Origin: Neurospora intermedia
Lineage: Eukaryota; Ascomycota; Sordariomycetes; Sordariales; Sordariaceae
Direction of reading: 5' to 3'
DNA length: 64,000 nt
NCBI GenBank assembly: GCA_037102815.1
Contig: BTPP01000001.1
Location: 1,885,001 to 1,949,000, forward strand
In this document: one piece after another, positions 10,856 through 23,279 of the stretch
Position numbering within the stretch: the stretch's first letter is position 1
How the letters are laid out: each line of letters opens with the position of its first letter
The notes under the pieces: model-generated
What the model saw: the letters and a program-made list of their open reading frames with translations, nothing else
What the model was told of the DNA's origin: nothing
Databases searched by the model: none
Made by a program: the position numbers and the translations under genes

Positions 10856-13105
10856 TCGCCTAATGGAACAGTTTGCAAGTGAAACAACCGTTAGCACAAC
10901 TGAACTTGGTTGGAGATTGTCTGCTTGCCAGCCAGCCTGCCAGGTTCGGCTGAATGTTTGAGGACTGATGCTCGAAGCGGAAGAAACCGAACCGCCAAAG
11001 TTTTAGAATGCTGGTGATTAGAACCTTTGATCTGAGACTGTGGCCTCCCTCCCTCCCCCTACTGGGGAGCTATTCTAGACATGATATATCGCCTAGCACC
11101 AGCCGCACTGTACCGCGCCGCGCCGCGACGAACTGTGAGGTCAAAGACACAAAGGCGCGGAGATGAGAAGAATAGCGGTTACGCGCGTTTGGAAGCTACT
11201 TGGTTGTACTTGTGGATAGCTAGGGAGATGTGGGAGCCGGTTCTCGTGCAGTTGGTCCGTGGTTTGGTAACCAACCGCACTGGTGGGCGGATGATAGCAA
11301 GCATGGCCCATGGCGTTACAGGCTCGGCGCGCGCGGGGAAGATTTGCGTGACGGTGAGATACGAGTGGAACGTGTAACAAGAAAGGGCGTACGAGTATAT
11401 GTAAAGTGTACTGTATTGGCCATTATTCTTTCTTGGAGGAGTTGTAGGTGAGTCATGATCGCTTGAGCTAGGTTGACGCGATCTGCCGATTTGGAGATGT
11501 TTATTTAGTGTCCAAGGAAGGATACAATGAGACTATTTTGACAAAGGTGTAAACGCCGGGACTGCCTAAATGAGCTATGGCTGTCACCACACCCACAACT
11601 GTTTGCTGTCAAACTCTGTAAAATTCCTGCTTCCGTCAAACCTTCCGATCAAGTGAACCAGGAATAGCTGGGATTGACAATCAGCAAGGTCCGAGTAATT
11701 TTGGGTTAAATGTTGATGTACACAGAGCCTGAGAAGCTTGCAATGGATAGCCATACCACTTGGCACAACAGTCTAAGAGCCAGCCGGTAGTTCGACGCTT
11801 AGCAGACGCCTGACCGGCAAAGATCGAGATCTCGTTTTCTGTCGAGTACCTGATCATTTCCAGATCTCCGTTGCTTACGTAGAGCCTCAGCACACCGCAA
11901 GTTGAGACTGACGTCGGACCTTGAGCGCAAACAGGCACGGCGGCAAGACCGGCTGCTCTGACAAGGTGGATGATTGTCGGGGCATTATTTGCTTGCCCTG
12001 CCAACCTGACAAGGTGCTTGGCCGTCGGTCCCGTCAACACGTGTAGTCCAGGGTTTGATAGGAAGATCCGGGCACCTAAGTATAAACTAGCATGGTGCAG
12101 AAATAGATTAACCTCGTTTCGACGTCCTTCGAAAATCCTTGGCGTCCATCCCAAGTCGGCGGAAAATCCGGGGTAATATAAGGAAAAGGAGGAAAATGAA
12201 CGGTAGGGTGCCGGAAAGGAGCCCCGACAGCCGAACGAGTGTTAGTATGGGGGTTACAGTCGGTCGTTAGGCGTAACGGCTGCAGGAGCCCTTCCATGGA
12301 GATATCGCATGGCTTCCGGGGGAAAAGGTACCTGAGCTGTGGTTTGATGGCACTGATGAGGTTACCTTGACACCACTTTATGCGAAGATTCGAGTTCCAG
12401 AAGGTTTCTTGAAACGAAAACAGCCACCGGTCAAAATTAAGATAGGGACATGGTCAAACACCAGTGACGTTGATGCTCATGGTGGATAAAGGGAGGATGG
12501 TGGTCCTGAGGTTAAAGGGTATCCCGACTTTCGTTTCTCCATTAAACACTCCAACAGCCACTTGGCTACACGGAAGTACCTGTCCTTCCCGTCCGTTGTC
12601 GCAATCATTTGGAGGGTCAAGCAGCAGAAGACAATCCTGAATTGTGGACGGCCACCTTGCCAGATGGCAATACGGAATAGTGCCTAATTAGACACTGCGG
12701 GACTGGTAGCGACAGCACAGACATCAAAGCATAGTCTAGTATTGCCCTGGCGGTGTGGGAAGGACTGTTCATAATGTGATCAAGGATGCTCACACAGCGC
12801 CGTCCGGGCCAGAAGGAGCGATAAGTGGACGGCGCCGCAACCCCAAATCTCTGATGGAAAACTGGGTTCCGAAGGCAGCCATCGTGACGTGAGACTGGTC
12901 TTTAAAGGACGGATCCAATGGCAGGATAGATGTCTCTTTTCTCTGGTAACTGTGCGACCTTGAATCTGGGCGTATTGAGCCGTGAGAGGGTACAAACGGT
13001 GTTATCAAGGCGGGAGCTGATGGGGGAGTCTTGTGCGTCGTTGGGGTGAAGTTGTTGTTCAGGTTAGAGTTGGCTGCACCTCGCAAAAGAGGAGCTCAGG
13101 TAAGC

Positions 13106-13110
13106 CATGG
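13106..13110. repeat. Copia left target-site duplication CATGG
   Basis: CATGG directly precedes the left LTR; TATGG directly follows the right LTR at 51,796-51,800. The single difference is C-to-T, as expected from RIP. Confidence 0.85.
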
Positions 13111-13270
13111 TGTGCGACGCACAAGGCAACGAAAATGAAGCAGTTGATGGTTGTATTGAGTTGCTCTAAGGAGAAAGAATCTGTGGAGAGGTCTGGAGGG
13201 CTAAAGGCTAGCGAGGGGAGGCCGTGCATAGGTGAATAGTGCCCAGAGTCACGTGCCTCCACATCCAACA
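13111..13270 (-). repeat. Copia 3' LTR
   Basis: 160 bp, TG...CA ends, 154/160 identical by eye to the copy at 51,636-51,795, the six differences all being transitions. Confidence 0.93.
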
Positions 13271-13290
13271 CACCCCCATAGACCGAAAGA
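13271..13290 (-). other. Copia polypurine tract region
   Basis: Read on the minus strand, a TATGGGGGTG purine-rich run lies immediately upstream of the 3' LTR start TGTTGGATG, the usual site for plus-strand priming. Confidence 0.65.
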
Positions 13291-13329
13291 CCCTAATGGC
13301 CGTAATATCTATATACATTATTTACTTTA

Positions 13330-14470
13330 TAATACAGTATGTGGTGTTGTAAGCTTTTCAAGCCCAAGGAACCTTCTTTTAATGAAGACCAATTAGCTTA
13401 ACGAACTTTGCGTATTTATCCGCCTTCAGCGGTTTAGTTAGACCGTCAGCAGGTATCTCCTCTCCGGGGATATAGATAACCTCAATAGTCTATTGTTCGA
13501 CTTGCTCAATTAGCTATTTATATCGAATATTAATATACCGATTGCGAGCTAGAATATTCTTATTAAACGCTCTATCTCTAGTATTCGCGCTATCGGTATA
13601 AAGGATCCTTTTAATATTATTAATCATTTTAATAATACTCAAATTATTAAATATACTACTAATCTAATCTAGGGATTTAGCGGTTAGTATAAGGTTGATA
13701 AATTTAGCCTCTATCGTACTGGTAGTAACGAGCTCCTACTTCTTTAACTTCTATAGGATAAATCCCAATATAAAGAACACTATATACCCTACAGTACTAC
13801 ACCTTATTAGTATATTATCTATATATAAAATATTTATATATACTCTAAATTGTAGGTTTATTATTAGTAAAGCTTTTCCTCCCAAAATAATACCCAAATT
13901 AGGAAGATTAGTTAAATATCGCTATAAATACTTTATAATAATAATATACTTATCTATCAGTTTAGTATTACCTTTAGCTAGCTTGCCGACCGTATATATA
14001 ATATTTAGTCTAATACCTAAAAATACCCAATTCAAAGAACCAATACGCTTAATATATAGTTTTAGTTCACTAGGAAGTAACTTACCCCTATAAATCTTAA
14101 AGTCCGGCGGCTAGGGAGTCTTAACCGGGTATAGAGCCTTATTAATAGGGTTAAATTTAGCGATAATTGATTTAATATATTACTCTTATAATATAAAGAT
14201 AGTACGTTTATCTCTATTTTTAATAATGTTAAGGCTTAGGAAGGTACGTACTAGTCTAATATATTTAATAGTGAAATATTATTATAATTAATAGTAGAGG
14301 TCGTTAATAGTCTTTTTATTAGGTACTATAATAAGGAAGTTATTAATATAAAGAATAAATAAAACGTTTAATCCGTTATAAATTAAAAGGTATATATCGC
14401 CCCCAATAGGAATAAAGCCTATTTTCTCAAATATAAATAAGACTATTTTAAATTAATATAATAGACTATA
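13330..14470 (-). pseudogene. Copia pol fragment: C-terminal reverse transcriptase and RNase H
   Basis: On the minus strand, 14,339-14,350 reads YINN within LFILYINNFLI, the RT catalytic box that is YVDD in active copia elements; both Asp codons became Asn. Downstream, 13,400-13,615 reads ILYTDSANTRDRAF, NRYINIRY and EVIYIPGEEIPADGLTKPL, which is the characteristic copia RNase H end (DSxx...IDIRYH...ADxLTKPL). Multiple TAA/TAG stops, with frame otherwise conserved. The fragment is cut at its 5' side by element B and continues at 30,801. Non-functional. Confidence 0.9.
14466..14470. repeat. Element B left TSD CTATA
   Basis: Identical to CTATA at 30,796-30,800 just outside the other LTR. Confidence 0.9.
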
Positions 14471-14718
14471 TGATGCGGAAGCAGTAGAGTATGTGAAAAT
14501 ATTGTATTGTAAAGGGTGATGCCCTCTAAGAAGGTTTTCTAGACAGATTGCCTTTGAGATGGGATAGATATATCCTATGGCAGTCTTATCTTATTAGTTA
14601 TCTTATTGAGTATGTTAAGAATAAATGGTGCGGGCCCGGCAGGTAAGTGCCTGCCGGGAGGGGTAGGTCTATAACCTTCACCGCTAGAAATTTATATAGA
14701 TATACGGGTCCGGTATTA
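14471..14718 (-). repeat. Element B 3' LTR
   Basis: Begins TGATGCGGAAGCAG on plus, ends GTCCGGTATTA. Less mutated than its partner at 30,548 (it keeps GCGGAAGCAG, GTGATGCCC and GATGGGATAG, where the partner has G-to-A or C-to-T). Confidence 0.93.
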
Positions 14719-17700
14719 AATGCCGGCGTATAAAAGAAACTTTGCTATCCTTAGTAATCTTCACCTTCCCCCTTATAATTATTAATCTATTCTATCGCAA
14801 TCTACTTCCTCTAATCTCTCTTTCTACTTATCTCCGTACTGTACGTTTACTCCTTCTTACGGGTATATAGCGTTACTAGTATTTACAGATTAAGTTAAGG
14901 GTATTTATCTCTACTTTTTTAATTTAATTATTATTCTTATTATTATACCCCTTCTATTTAATTTAATATTATATTTTATCTTTAGTCTCTTTATATTTGA
15001 GGATAGCCTATATTTTATAAATATTATCTCTATTAAATTGAACGTCCTCGACCGGTCTAGAAGGGGGTTACTATTTTGTAAAGGGGTTATTGTTTTTTAC
15101 GGTTGCACGAAGGTAGGTAATAGAGATAACGGAGTAAATTTGCTATTGGGTAGGGAGTTCTAATTCGTATATTAGTTATCCGACTTTCCTTTTAATTCTA
15201 AAGGGCTTACTTCGTTATTGTAAGAGCTTCCTTAGGGGGTTACCGGGTAAGTGGTATCTTTAGTATAGCCTTAAATAGATTATATTCCCTTCTTTAAATT
15301 CGATTATTATATAGGTATAATTATACCTTCTCTTAACCGCTATAGTAGTAAAATCTATAGCTAGGGCTACATCCTTGCGAATATAGTCCTTTAATATAGT
15401 ATAGTTGGGTTTGGGTACGCCGGTATTATAGATAAGGTCGATAGGCTTTAGTAATTTAAAATTATAAAGTATTTTATATAGGGAAGTTTTAATTAGGTTA
15501 GAGAGGGTACTATTTAGGTTCTACTATAGGACTAGTAGAACGTTTATTTATAGTTTATTTAAGTATTCGAAATAGTAATAGCGTAATACGATTTTAATAG
15601 TCTAATTTTTACGTTTAGATAAACCGTCGCTTTATAGGTAGTATATAATTATTATAAGTAGTTTAGTTTCCAACTATTTCTATAGACCTTTCTATAACGC
15701 TGAGGTGAATTTGTAGTCTCTATTAGAGATAATACCCTATAGAATACCCTAGTTAAATAGTAATAATTATTGTATTATAACGATAGACTAATCCTCTATA
15801 GTATATATTAAGTACCTTAGTAGGAGGTTAATTCTCTTAAACATTAAGTATAATATAATTATTATAGTATTAAAGGATTCTTACTCTCCTTCTGGAAGGT
15901 TCTATAGGGTATTTATATTTAATATTACTAGTAGTCCTATAATAAAATTGATAGCGATTATTTGTATAGGAATATTGGGCGTTTTAATAGGTTAGTATTC
16001 GTTATTAGGCTTATTTCGGCTAGTTTAATTTAATTTGTAGTTGGGGTAGTAGCATATATATTACTTTATTATATATATTTTATTTAGGAATGTAACCGTT
16101 TTTAATTCGTATAATATCCGATCCCTCCCGAAGTAATACTTATTATTGTAGGTTTCTTTAAGAAATTGTTAAATTAAATTATAAAGGATGTATAGGGTTC
16201 TAATACTATTTACCTTAGTATTATAGATTAGTCTATTTTTAACTTCGAAGGGGTACTTTAGACGGGAAAATATTCTATTATCCTCGGTGGTGCGGTCTTG
16301 GGCTAGATTTTTTAAGATAGGCGTATACTTTCTATTTGTAATATAACTTAATTTAAACTCTATCTTTAAGTCCTCTACTATATACGCTTCTACTTTAATA
16401 TACTAAATATTATTTAGCGTAACACTATTTTTATTCGTAGTATTGTTACTTTAACCGGGGTTATTACTTTTTAACCTACTTAATATATTGGGTATTACGT
16501 TCAGGCGTCCTAGGAAATAATATACCTTTAAATTATATTATAATAGGTAAATAGATATATTAATTAATCGTTTATTCGCCCTATTAGTTAAATTAATTTA
16601 TAGTATTATTTATTCAACGATCCCTTTTATTGCTATATAATTGGTTAGGATAATAACTAGCTATTTAAACAAATAGATTATTATCCGTAGTTTTTTTATA
16701 GCTTATATTAGGTATATTACTTTTAATTCCGATAACCTATATTTCTATTCTAGGGTCGTTAGGTATTTATTTAGAAATATTATTAGTAAAACCTCTATCG
16801 ATAGGATTAGGCTTCCGGGCTCTTAATTTTTACCGGTCGTATTCTTTAAGTGAAAAATTATAATATTAAAGCTATTTTCTAAAGATTTATTAATTTATAT
16901 AAATAATTATTTATCTGGGTTATAGTAATAAAGGATAGTTAGTTCTTTATATATAGCGTTTTATAGTACTTTAAAGGATAGGAGCTTTTTTTTAATCGGT
17001 ATTAGTTTAGTTATTCAATAATAATTCTATTGCTTTATTGTATTCTTAACTTCTAACTTTCCTATTTATCTCCCTTCGGTTAGTAGATAGACTTTTTTAA
17101 CTTATAATAGTTCGACTAATTGAATATAATAAAATATAAGATATTAGAAGAAGCTAATTCCGCTAATATATTATTTTAGGGCCTTCAAATATAATAGAAA
17201 GTACAATTGTTTGAAGGTATCGATTTTATCCTTAGTATTCAATAAACTAAATAAGTCGACCCTAAAGCTTAATAGCTCAATATTAGGGAATCTTAGGAAT
17301 AATTTCTTTAGTATTATAGTAATACGTTTATTAATAAAGAGGGCGAAGACTTACTAGAAGTATTCGATATATTTATCCTAAGTATTCGAGAAAATTATAA
17401 TATTATTAATAAATACTTTATAAAAATACGTAAATTTAGTAAGTAGGCGATCTATATATTGTTGTACGAAGGCTAGTAAATTTCGATATCCTATTAGGGC
17501 TACAGTTAACATTTTAAACCTGCAATAGTTAATTAGGGTTAGTCTATTGTAATATAGTAGCTATACGCTAAACTAATAGAAGAAGGATATTACATCGATA
17601 ATTATTATATAGGTTTTACTTTGTAATACGCCTATAATATTTAATTATAATAATAGAAGGTAATTATTTAATATAAATACTTTATTTAGCGCTTTTAAAT

Positions 17701-20700
17701 TAATAACGATTCTTCCTTTCTACTCTTTATATATTATTCGCTATACTACGAATATTGGATATAAAAATAGGGTAGTTTCTATCTATTAATTTATTTTCCC
17801 TTACACATATAATTCATTAAAAACTTTATTTATTACTTCCTTATTCTTTTAGTTTAATAAATATATCCGGGAATTAACCTTTTAATTTTACTAGCCTTTA
17901 ATTAGTAGGACCTTTATTATATTCCTCTCTTCTATTTTTATTATATTTCCGTCCTACTATATTTTAGGGTAATCTTTTATAATTTTAATTAATTATTCCG
18001 CCTACCTTTAGTCGGCGTTATATATATAGATACTTTCCTTAATAATTAATTCCAGTTTGTTAAATATTATTTTTAATTTTAGGGTTGAATATTTTTCTAG
18101 GGATTTATTATATTTAGCAACAATGTTTGGGTCGTTATTTTTAGTAATAATATTATATACCTAGTCTATAATTAGCGTTGCGGTTATACTTTACCTAGCG
18201 AGGTTAAGAGGGGGTATTAGGTTTGTAAAGGGTATTGGAGTATTATTCTAAGCTACGTTTATAATTAGGTTATTGAGGGGGAATTCCGCGTTTATAGCCT
18301 GGGTTATATTATAGGCATCAACGCTCATTATATTTGCGGTTGATAGTAAGGCTGCGAATACTATATTTAATACTATTACTTTTAATACGCCTATTTAGAA
18401 TAAAACGAAAAATCCGCTATTAGTTATTTCGTTAATAGTTCCTAACTATATACTTTTGCAAATTATTATTATCCTATTTATATTATTCTTTATTAGGATT
18501 ATTTTCGGGGTTTTATAGTTAATACAAGTGTATATTATAGCGAAGTGAATTAAATTGAATATAAAATAGCGGTCTTTAGGTAATAGTTTATAGTCTATTA
18601 TAATATAGGTATTCTACCCCGGGAATAATATATATTTTTTTATATTGCGAATTCGGCGAACGTAGGGTTTTGCCCTTATTTTAACCTCGAACGGAAATTT
18701 AGCGTTAAATATTTTTAGGTTAATTTCTTTAGTTTTGTAGCCGATGCTACTGTAGTATAGGTTTATAAAATCGTTATTTAATAATATATTAGGTACTAAT
18801 TCCTCTATTACCTAATTAAATTTAGTAATTTTTAGTAAAATCTCCTCTTCTTTATTGGTTATACTTAGAATATAGAAATTAAAGGTAGCCTACTCCTCTA
18901 TACTAACGATATCCTTACTAATATTATACAACTTCGTCTTTTTCTTTTCTATTATATATTCGAACGTTTTTAGGAAGTTCCTATTAATTATTATTCTTCC
19001 TATTCCGGGGTCGATGTATATTTTGGATTTTAGGGATCTTAATTAAGCGTAGACTTAAATACGTAGGTAAGTATAATTAGAAAGTGTGTTTGGCTTTAAT
19101 ATACGTTCAATTAAGAATACATTAACAATACGGAGGATAGGTTATTTTTTATTAATAATAGGCACTTTAGTATCTTTATTAATTATAGTTACCTTCTTAT
19201 TAAATAAAACGGCCGGCTGGACGAGATATATTCTAGTATCTTCTTTAATTAATCCTTTCTTAATATATTTATACTATTTCAAATATTTAAAAAGGGTATT
19301 GCGGGAGTCCTAGATATATTTGTAATATCTATATATTTTATTGGGTAGGGTTACGGATGAGGGGGTTTTAATTTGGATATATTCTCTTTTTATTACTTTT
19401 ATTAATTTATACCGCTTAGTATAGTATTTAGTTTTAATAGCGCTAGAGAAGCTTTTATAATAATTGTAATAAGTAACGGATAAATTAAATACGATATATA
19501 CCTCTCCGTTTAACTTTCCAGAGTCGGAGGCGGTATTAGATTTAGCGTAATAGCCTTAGTCTTCTTCCTTATTAGTATAATTTATTCTATTATAAGGTAT
19601 AGGGGAGTTTTTTCTCCGATTATTATCGCGGGGGCGCTAAGTAGTATTGCAATTTTATTAGGAGTCTCTAGATTAATTATAGGAACGATTATAGTTATAG
19701 GAGCGGTTATTATATTTAAAGTTACTATTATAGTCTCTCTTATAGTCCTTAGTCTTATAGTAGTTATTATAATAGTAGCGGTCTTATTAGTTACAGCGAT
19801 TATAGCGATTATAACGGTCTTTATTATTTCGTCTATTTTAATACCGGGGCGTAGATAGTTCTTTATATTCTTCGTATATATTAAATAGGATTTGGGCTAT
19901 TTTACTACTTAAAGACGTCGGTTTTATATATAAGTAATATTATTTTATTACTAATATAAGAATTTTTCTAGTATTAACGATCTCCTTTATATATAATTGG
20001 AAATCTTTAAAACGAGATGGAACTCTTAAATATTATTTAATTCTAAGGTTTAGGGCGGCCTAAATTTAGGTTATTATTCCTTATTAATTAATTTGGTTAG
20101 AGTTAATAATTCTTATTGTTCGAACGTATTGTAATTTTTTTTAAAAATATATATTGTAGTACCCTTTATTTTTAGTTATATTTCTTAAGGTTAGCTTATA
20201 TTTAGTAAATTATTTGGTAGTTGTAGTTGAGTTTAGTGCGAAGCGGATAAATAGGGCGTCGATGGCTATTAGAATACTTTCGTTTCGAATATTGGTATAT
20301 TAGTCGAGGGATAGTTCTATATTTTATTAAAGGAAGGCTCTTCCTATTAATAATATTTAAAATATAATTATTAGTTAGGATGTTGCTTGGTTTCCTATAG
20401 TTAAATTTTTAAGGTAAATTTAAATTCGGTCCTTAAAAGTAGATACATTAGTCTAAATTATTTTAGTACTATTGTGAATTATATTAATATTATTTTAATT
20501 ACCGATTTATTATAGGTCGAAGATGTTAATTTCTTCGGCTTTAATTTTAATTTTAACGTTTGGATCTATAATGTACGTCGGCCTAGTTTGTAGTTGGAAA
20601 GCGGCTATTTTTACTCTTTATTAGTAAGGTAAGGTAATAGGAGGGGGTATTAGATATTTATTAATATTTAGTAATCTAGTAAAGCGCTTTTATACTTAAA

Positions 20701-22298
20701 GGGGCTGTGTGTTTTGTATTATAATTGATAGTATTATTCCTATTAAAATTAATTAGGCAGTTTGGTATGAAGTGAGGTTGTACGTTCCGGTTGCCTAAAG
20801 TGTTTATTAATATTGAGGAGTTTATTGAAATTAATATTGAGGAATTTGTTGAATATTAATTCTTTGGATTTAGGTAATTTGTATAGCGATAATAGTAGTT
20901 TAGTCTATAGTTATTTAGGCTATAGCGGCGCGAGTAATTATATTGTAAAGAGCGGCCTAGGTGGCGGCTACGTTTAGAAGCGCGGCGGTATTTTATTAGT
21001 TACTATATTACTAGGTATTTTATTATTAGTTAGATTGGTATTGAGTAAGGGGGTTTACTATATTTGAGGAATTCGAACTTCTAGTCTTTAAAGGTAGGAC
21101 TATTAGTAGGGTATTAGTTAGAGGAACGATCGGTAGGCCCCTTTAAGGGGGAGGGCTTCCTAATATATTAATAGTAGACGCTCTTAATTCTAGGGAGGAA
21201 TATTGTAAGGAGTAGTATAAATTAGTAATTTGGTAAAGAATTAATTAAAAGTCTTTATTATTTTAGATAATTAAATCTAGAGTTAAATAAATAGTATTTA
21301 TAAAGGTCTTTATATTATTTATATCCCCTTTAATATTTTTAAATTTTAATATTAGAGTATTATAACTATTTAAAATTGTAGCTTCTAAATATTCAATAGT
21401 ATTTTTATTTGTATTTATCTTCATTAATCTAATTTATAACTACGCTTTATTTAGGGTTGGATTTAGTACTTTACTTTTACTTTTACTATTTAATATTACT
21501 AAGGGAAGGTTAGATCTATCGGTTCTAAATGCTTTGTCTCCTGTTAGTTTGGGACTTTCATTATTTTTAGGGGTTTTAAATAAAGTTCGAAATATAATAT
21601 ATATTATTCTAGGGATAGAAGGCGGAGGTCTTTTTCGTTTGCTGCGGGTAGATATTTTAGTTCCGTTAGTATTTGACGCGGATTTTTGAATTATAAGTAG
21701 GGTACCTCCTTCGTTGTTTGTTGGGGAGGTTGGACTTTCTAGTAGTAATACTCTTGTAATAGTATTGAAGGGTATTAAAAATTTGGATTATAGTCCCAAT
21801 AGGTCGGGAGGCTACTTATCGGTTATTATTTCCATTAAGGGTATATAATTGTAGGAATATATTTATATTTTTAAGGTATATTATTAATTCTTTTCGTTTG
21901 AATTTTATATATTTTTTAACGAAGTTTATAATATTAAGGGACGGTTGTAAGGGGAGGTATTCGTTTATAATAGGGATTGGAATTACTTTAAATAGTTATT
22001 TGAATTCGCTATAGGAGGGGTGATACCTATAGTATCGGTCGATTTAGGTTCGGAATAGGTATTTAAAATTCGCTATTTTTCTTTAAAGTCCGGATTAAGG
22101 TATTGTAGGGAAATCTAATTGTAAATTTTTATATTAAACGAAAGAATAGGGTTTAGAAGAGGGAAAATAAAGTATTGTAAGGATAGAGGATTTTTAGGAG
22201 TCTTTTTAATTCCCGCGCGAATACTTAAATTCGTTGTACTAATTTCTTAAAGGGTAGAGGAAGGAGGTAGTTATAATTTTATAAATTGGAATTTATTA
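14719..22298 (-). pseudogene. Element B gag-pol remnant (chromovirus)
   Basis: Minus-strand frame with many RIP stops. At 17,402-17,413 it reads FINN inside VFINNIIIF, the RT box that is F/YxDD in active gypsy elements. The order on the minus strand is gag-like (about 22 to 19.5 kb, with a region of repeated Arg/Asn codons near 19,660-19,830), RT around 17.4 kb and a sequence matching A's chromodomain near 15,150-15,200. The corresponding parts of A align in mirror image. Inactive. Confidence 0.85.
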
Positions 22299-22303
22299 AA
22301 TAT
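22299..22303. repeat. Element A left TSD AATAT
   Basis: Pairs with GATAT at 30,387-30,391; the G/A difference fits RIP. Confidence 0.8.
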
Positions 22304-22543
22304 TGATACCGGGCCTATGTATCAACATAGATTTCTGGTGGTAAAGGTCACAGACCTACCCCTTCCCGGCAGGCATCTTGCCTGCCGGGCTTGCGCTCCC
22401 CTTCACTTAGATATACCTAATAAGATAACGACTACCATAGGATATATCAACCCCATCTCGGGGCAATCGTTCTCAATAACCTTCTTGGAAGGCATCACTC
22501 TTTATAATACAATAATTTCACATACTCTACTACTTCCGCATCA
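22304..22543 (+). repeat. Element A 5' LTR
   Basis: Less mutated than the 3' LTR (keeps TGATACC, GGTCACAGACC and GGCATCTTGCCTGCCGGG). Confidence 0.94.
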
Positions 22544-23279
22544 AATAGTAGCTGCAACTAAAAGATCTAATTGACCAAACCAAACCACCCCGCTCGCAAC
22601 CCATTCATTTACTATTGCTGCCCCCAATCGATAAGACCCTTTGCGCCGCGCAACGACCCCCAATCAACTCTTCAACTTTGAACTACGCGCCCGACCTCTA
22701 ACGAGCCCCAACTCACAAACACCTCCCAATCCTCCACCCTTCGAGTAACTAGCGCAACGAATTCAAGTATTCGCGTAGGAATTAAAAAGACCCCTAAAAA
22801 CCATACTCCTATTTACCCTATCCTTTCGTTAACGCGAGAATTCACAACTGGATTTCCTTACAATACCTTAATCCAATTACCGAACGGCGAATTCAAGTAC
22901 CCGTCTCGAATCGATTAATACTATAGGTTTTACCCCTCCTACGGCGAATTTAGGTAACTGTCTGAGGTAATTAAATCTCTCTTTACAAACGCAAAGTTCC
23001 CTTACGCTTACTAATATACCAACCTTATTAGAAGGATACGTACGATTTTAAACGAGAAGAGCTAACAGCGCATTATAAAAAACCTCGTTAATAGGTACCT
23101 CCCAATCTAGATTATAGTTGACTAGTAACCTCCCAACCCAAATTACCCGCCCGACCCGACGGGACTACGCCCTAAACTCCCGTTACCCTTCGACGCCGTC
23201 GCTACGAAAATACTAATAAATAACGAAAGCCCAACCTCTCTAATAAATAATAATAGTAGAACGCCCCTAATAACCTAAG

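Larger units (their letters stand above)
9099..13110. other. Long gene-poor flank before the transposon block
   Basis: About 4 kb of GC-normal sequence. I find no frame with recognisable domains. Candidate frames near 11,081-11,377 (+) and 11,681-12,154 (-) are open for 98-157 codons but have no domain and no intron or start context supporting them. The stretch holds simple repeats (GAT triplets near 9,777-9,796, a T run near 9,690-9,701, AGCTCA hexamers near 10,598-10,620, and the degenerate repeat at 10,735-10,855). Confidence 0.5.

Noticed and set aside
11681-12154. 157-aa minus-strand open frame
   Set aside because: No domain, no intron/exon or start-context support.
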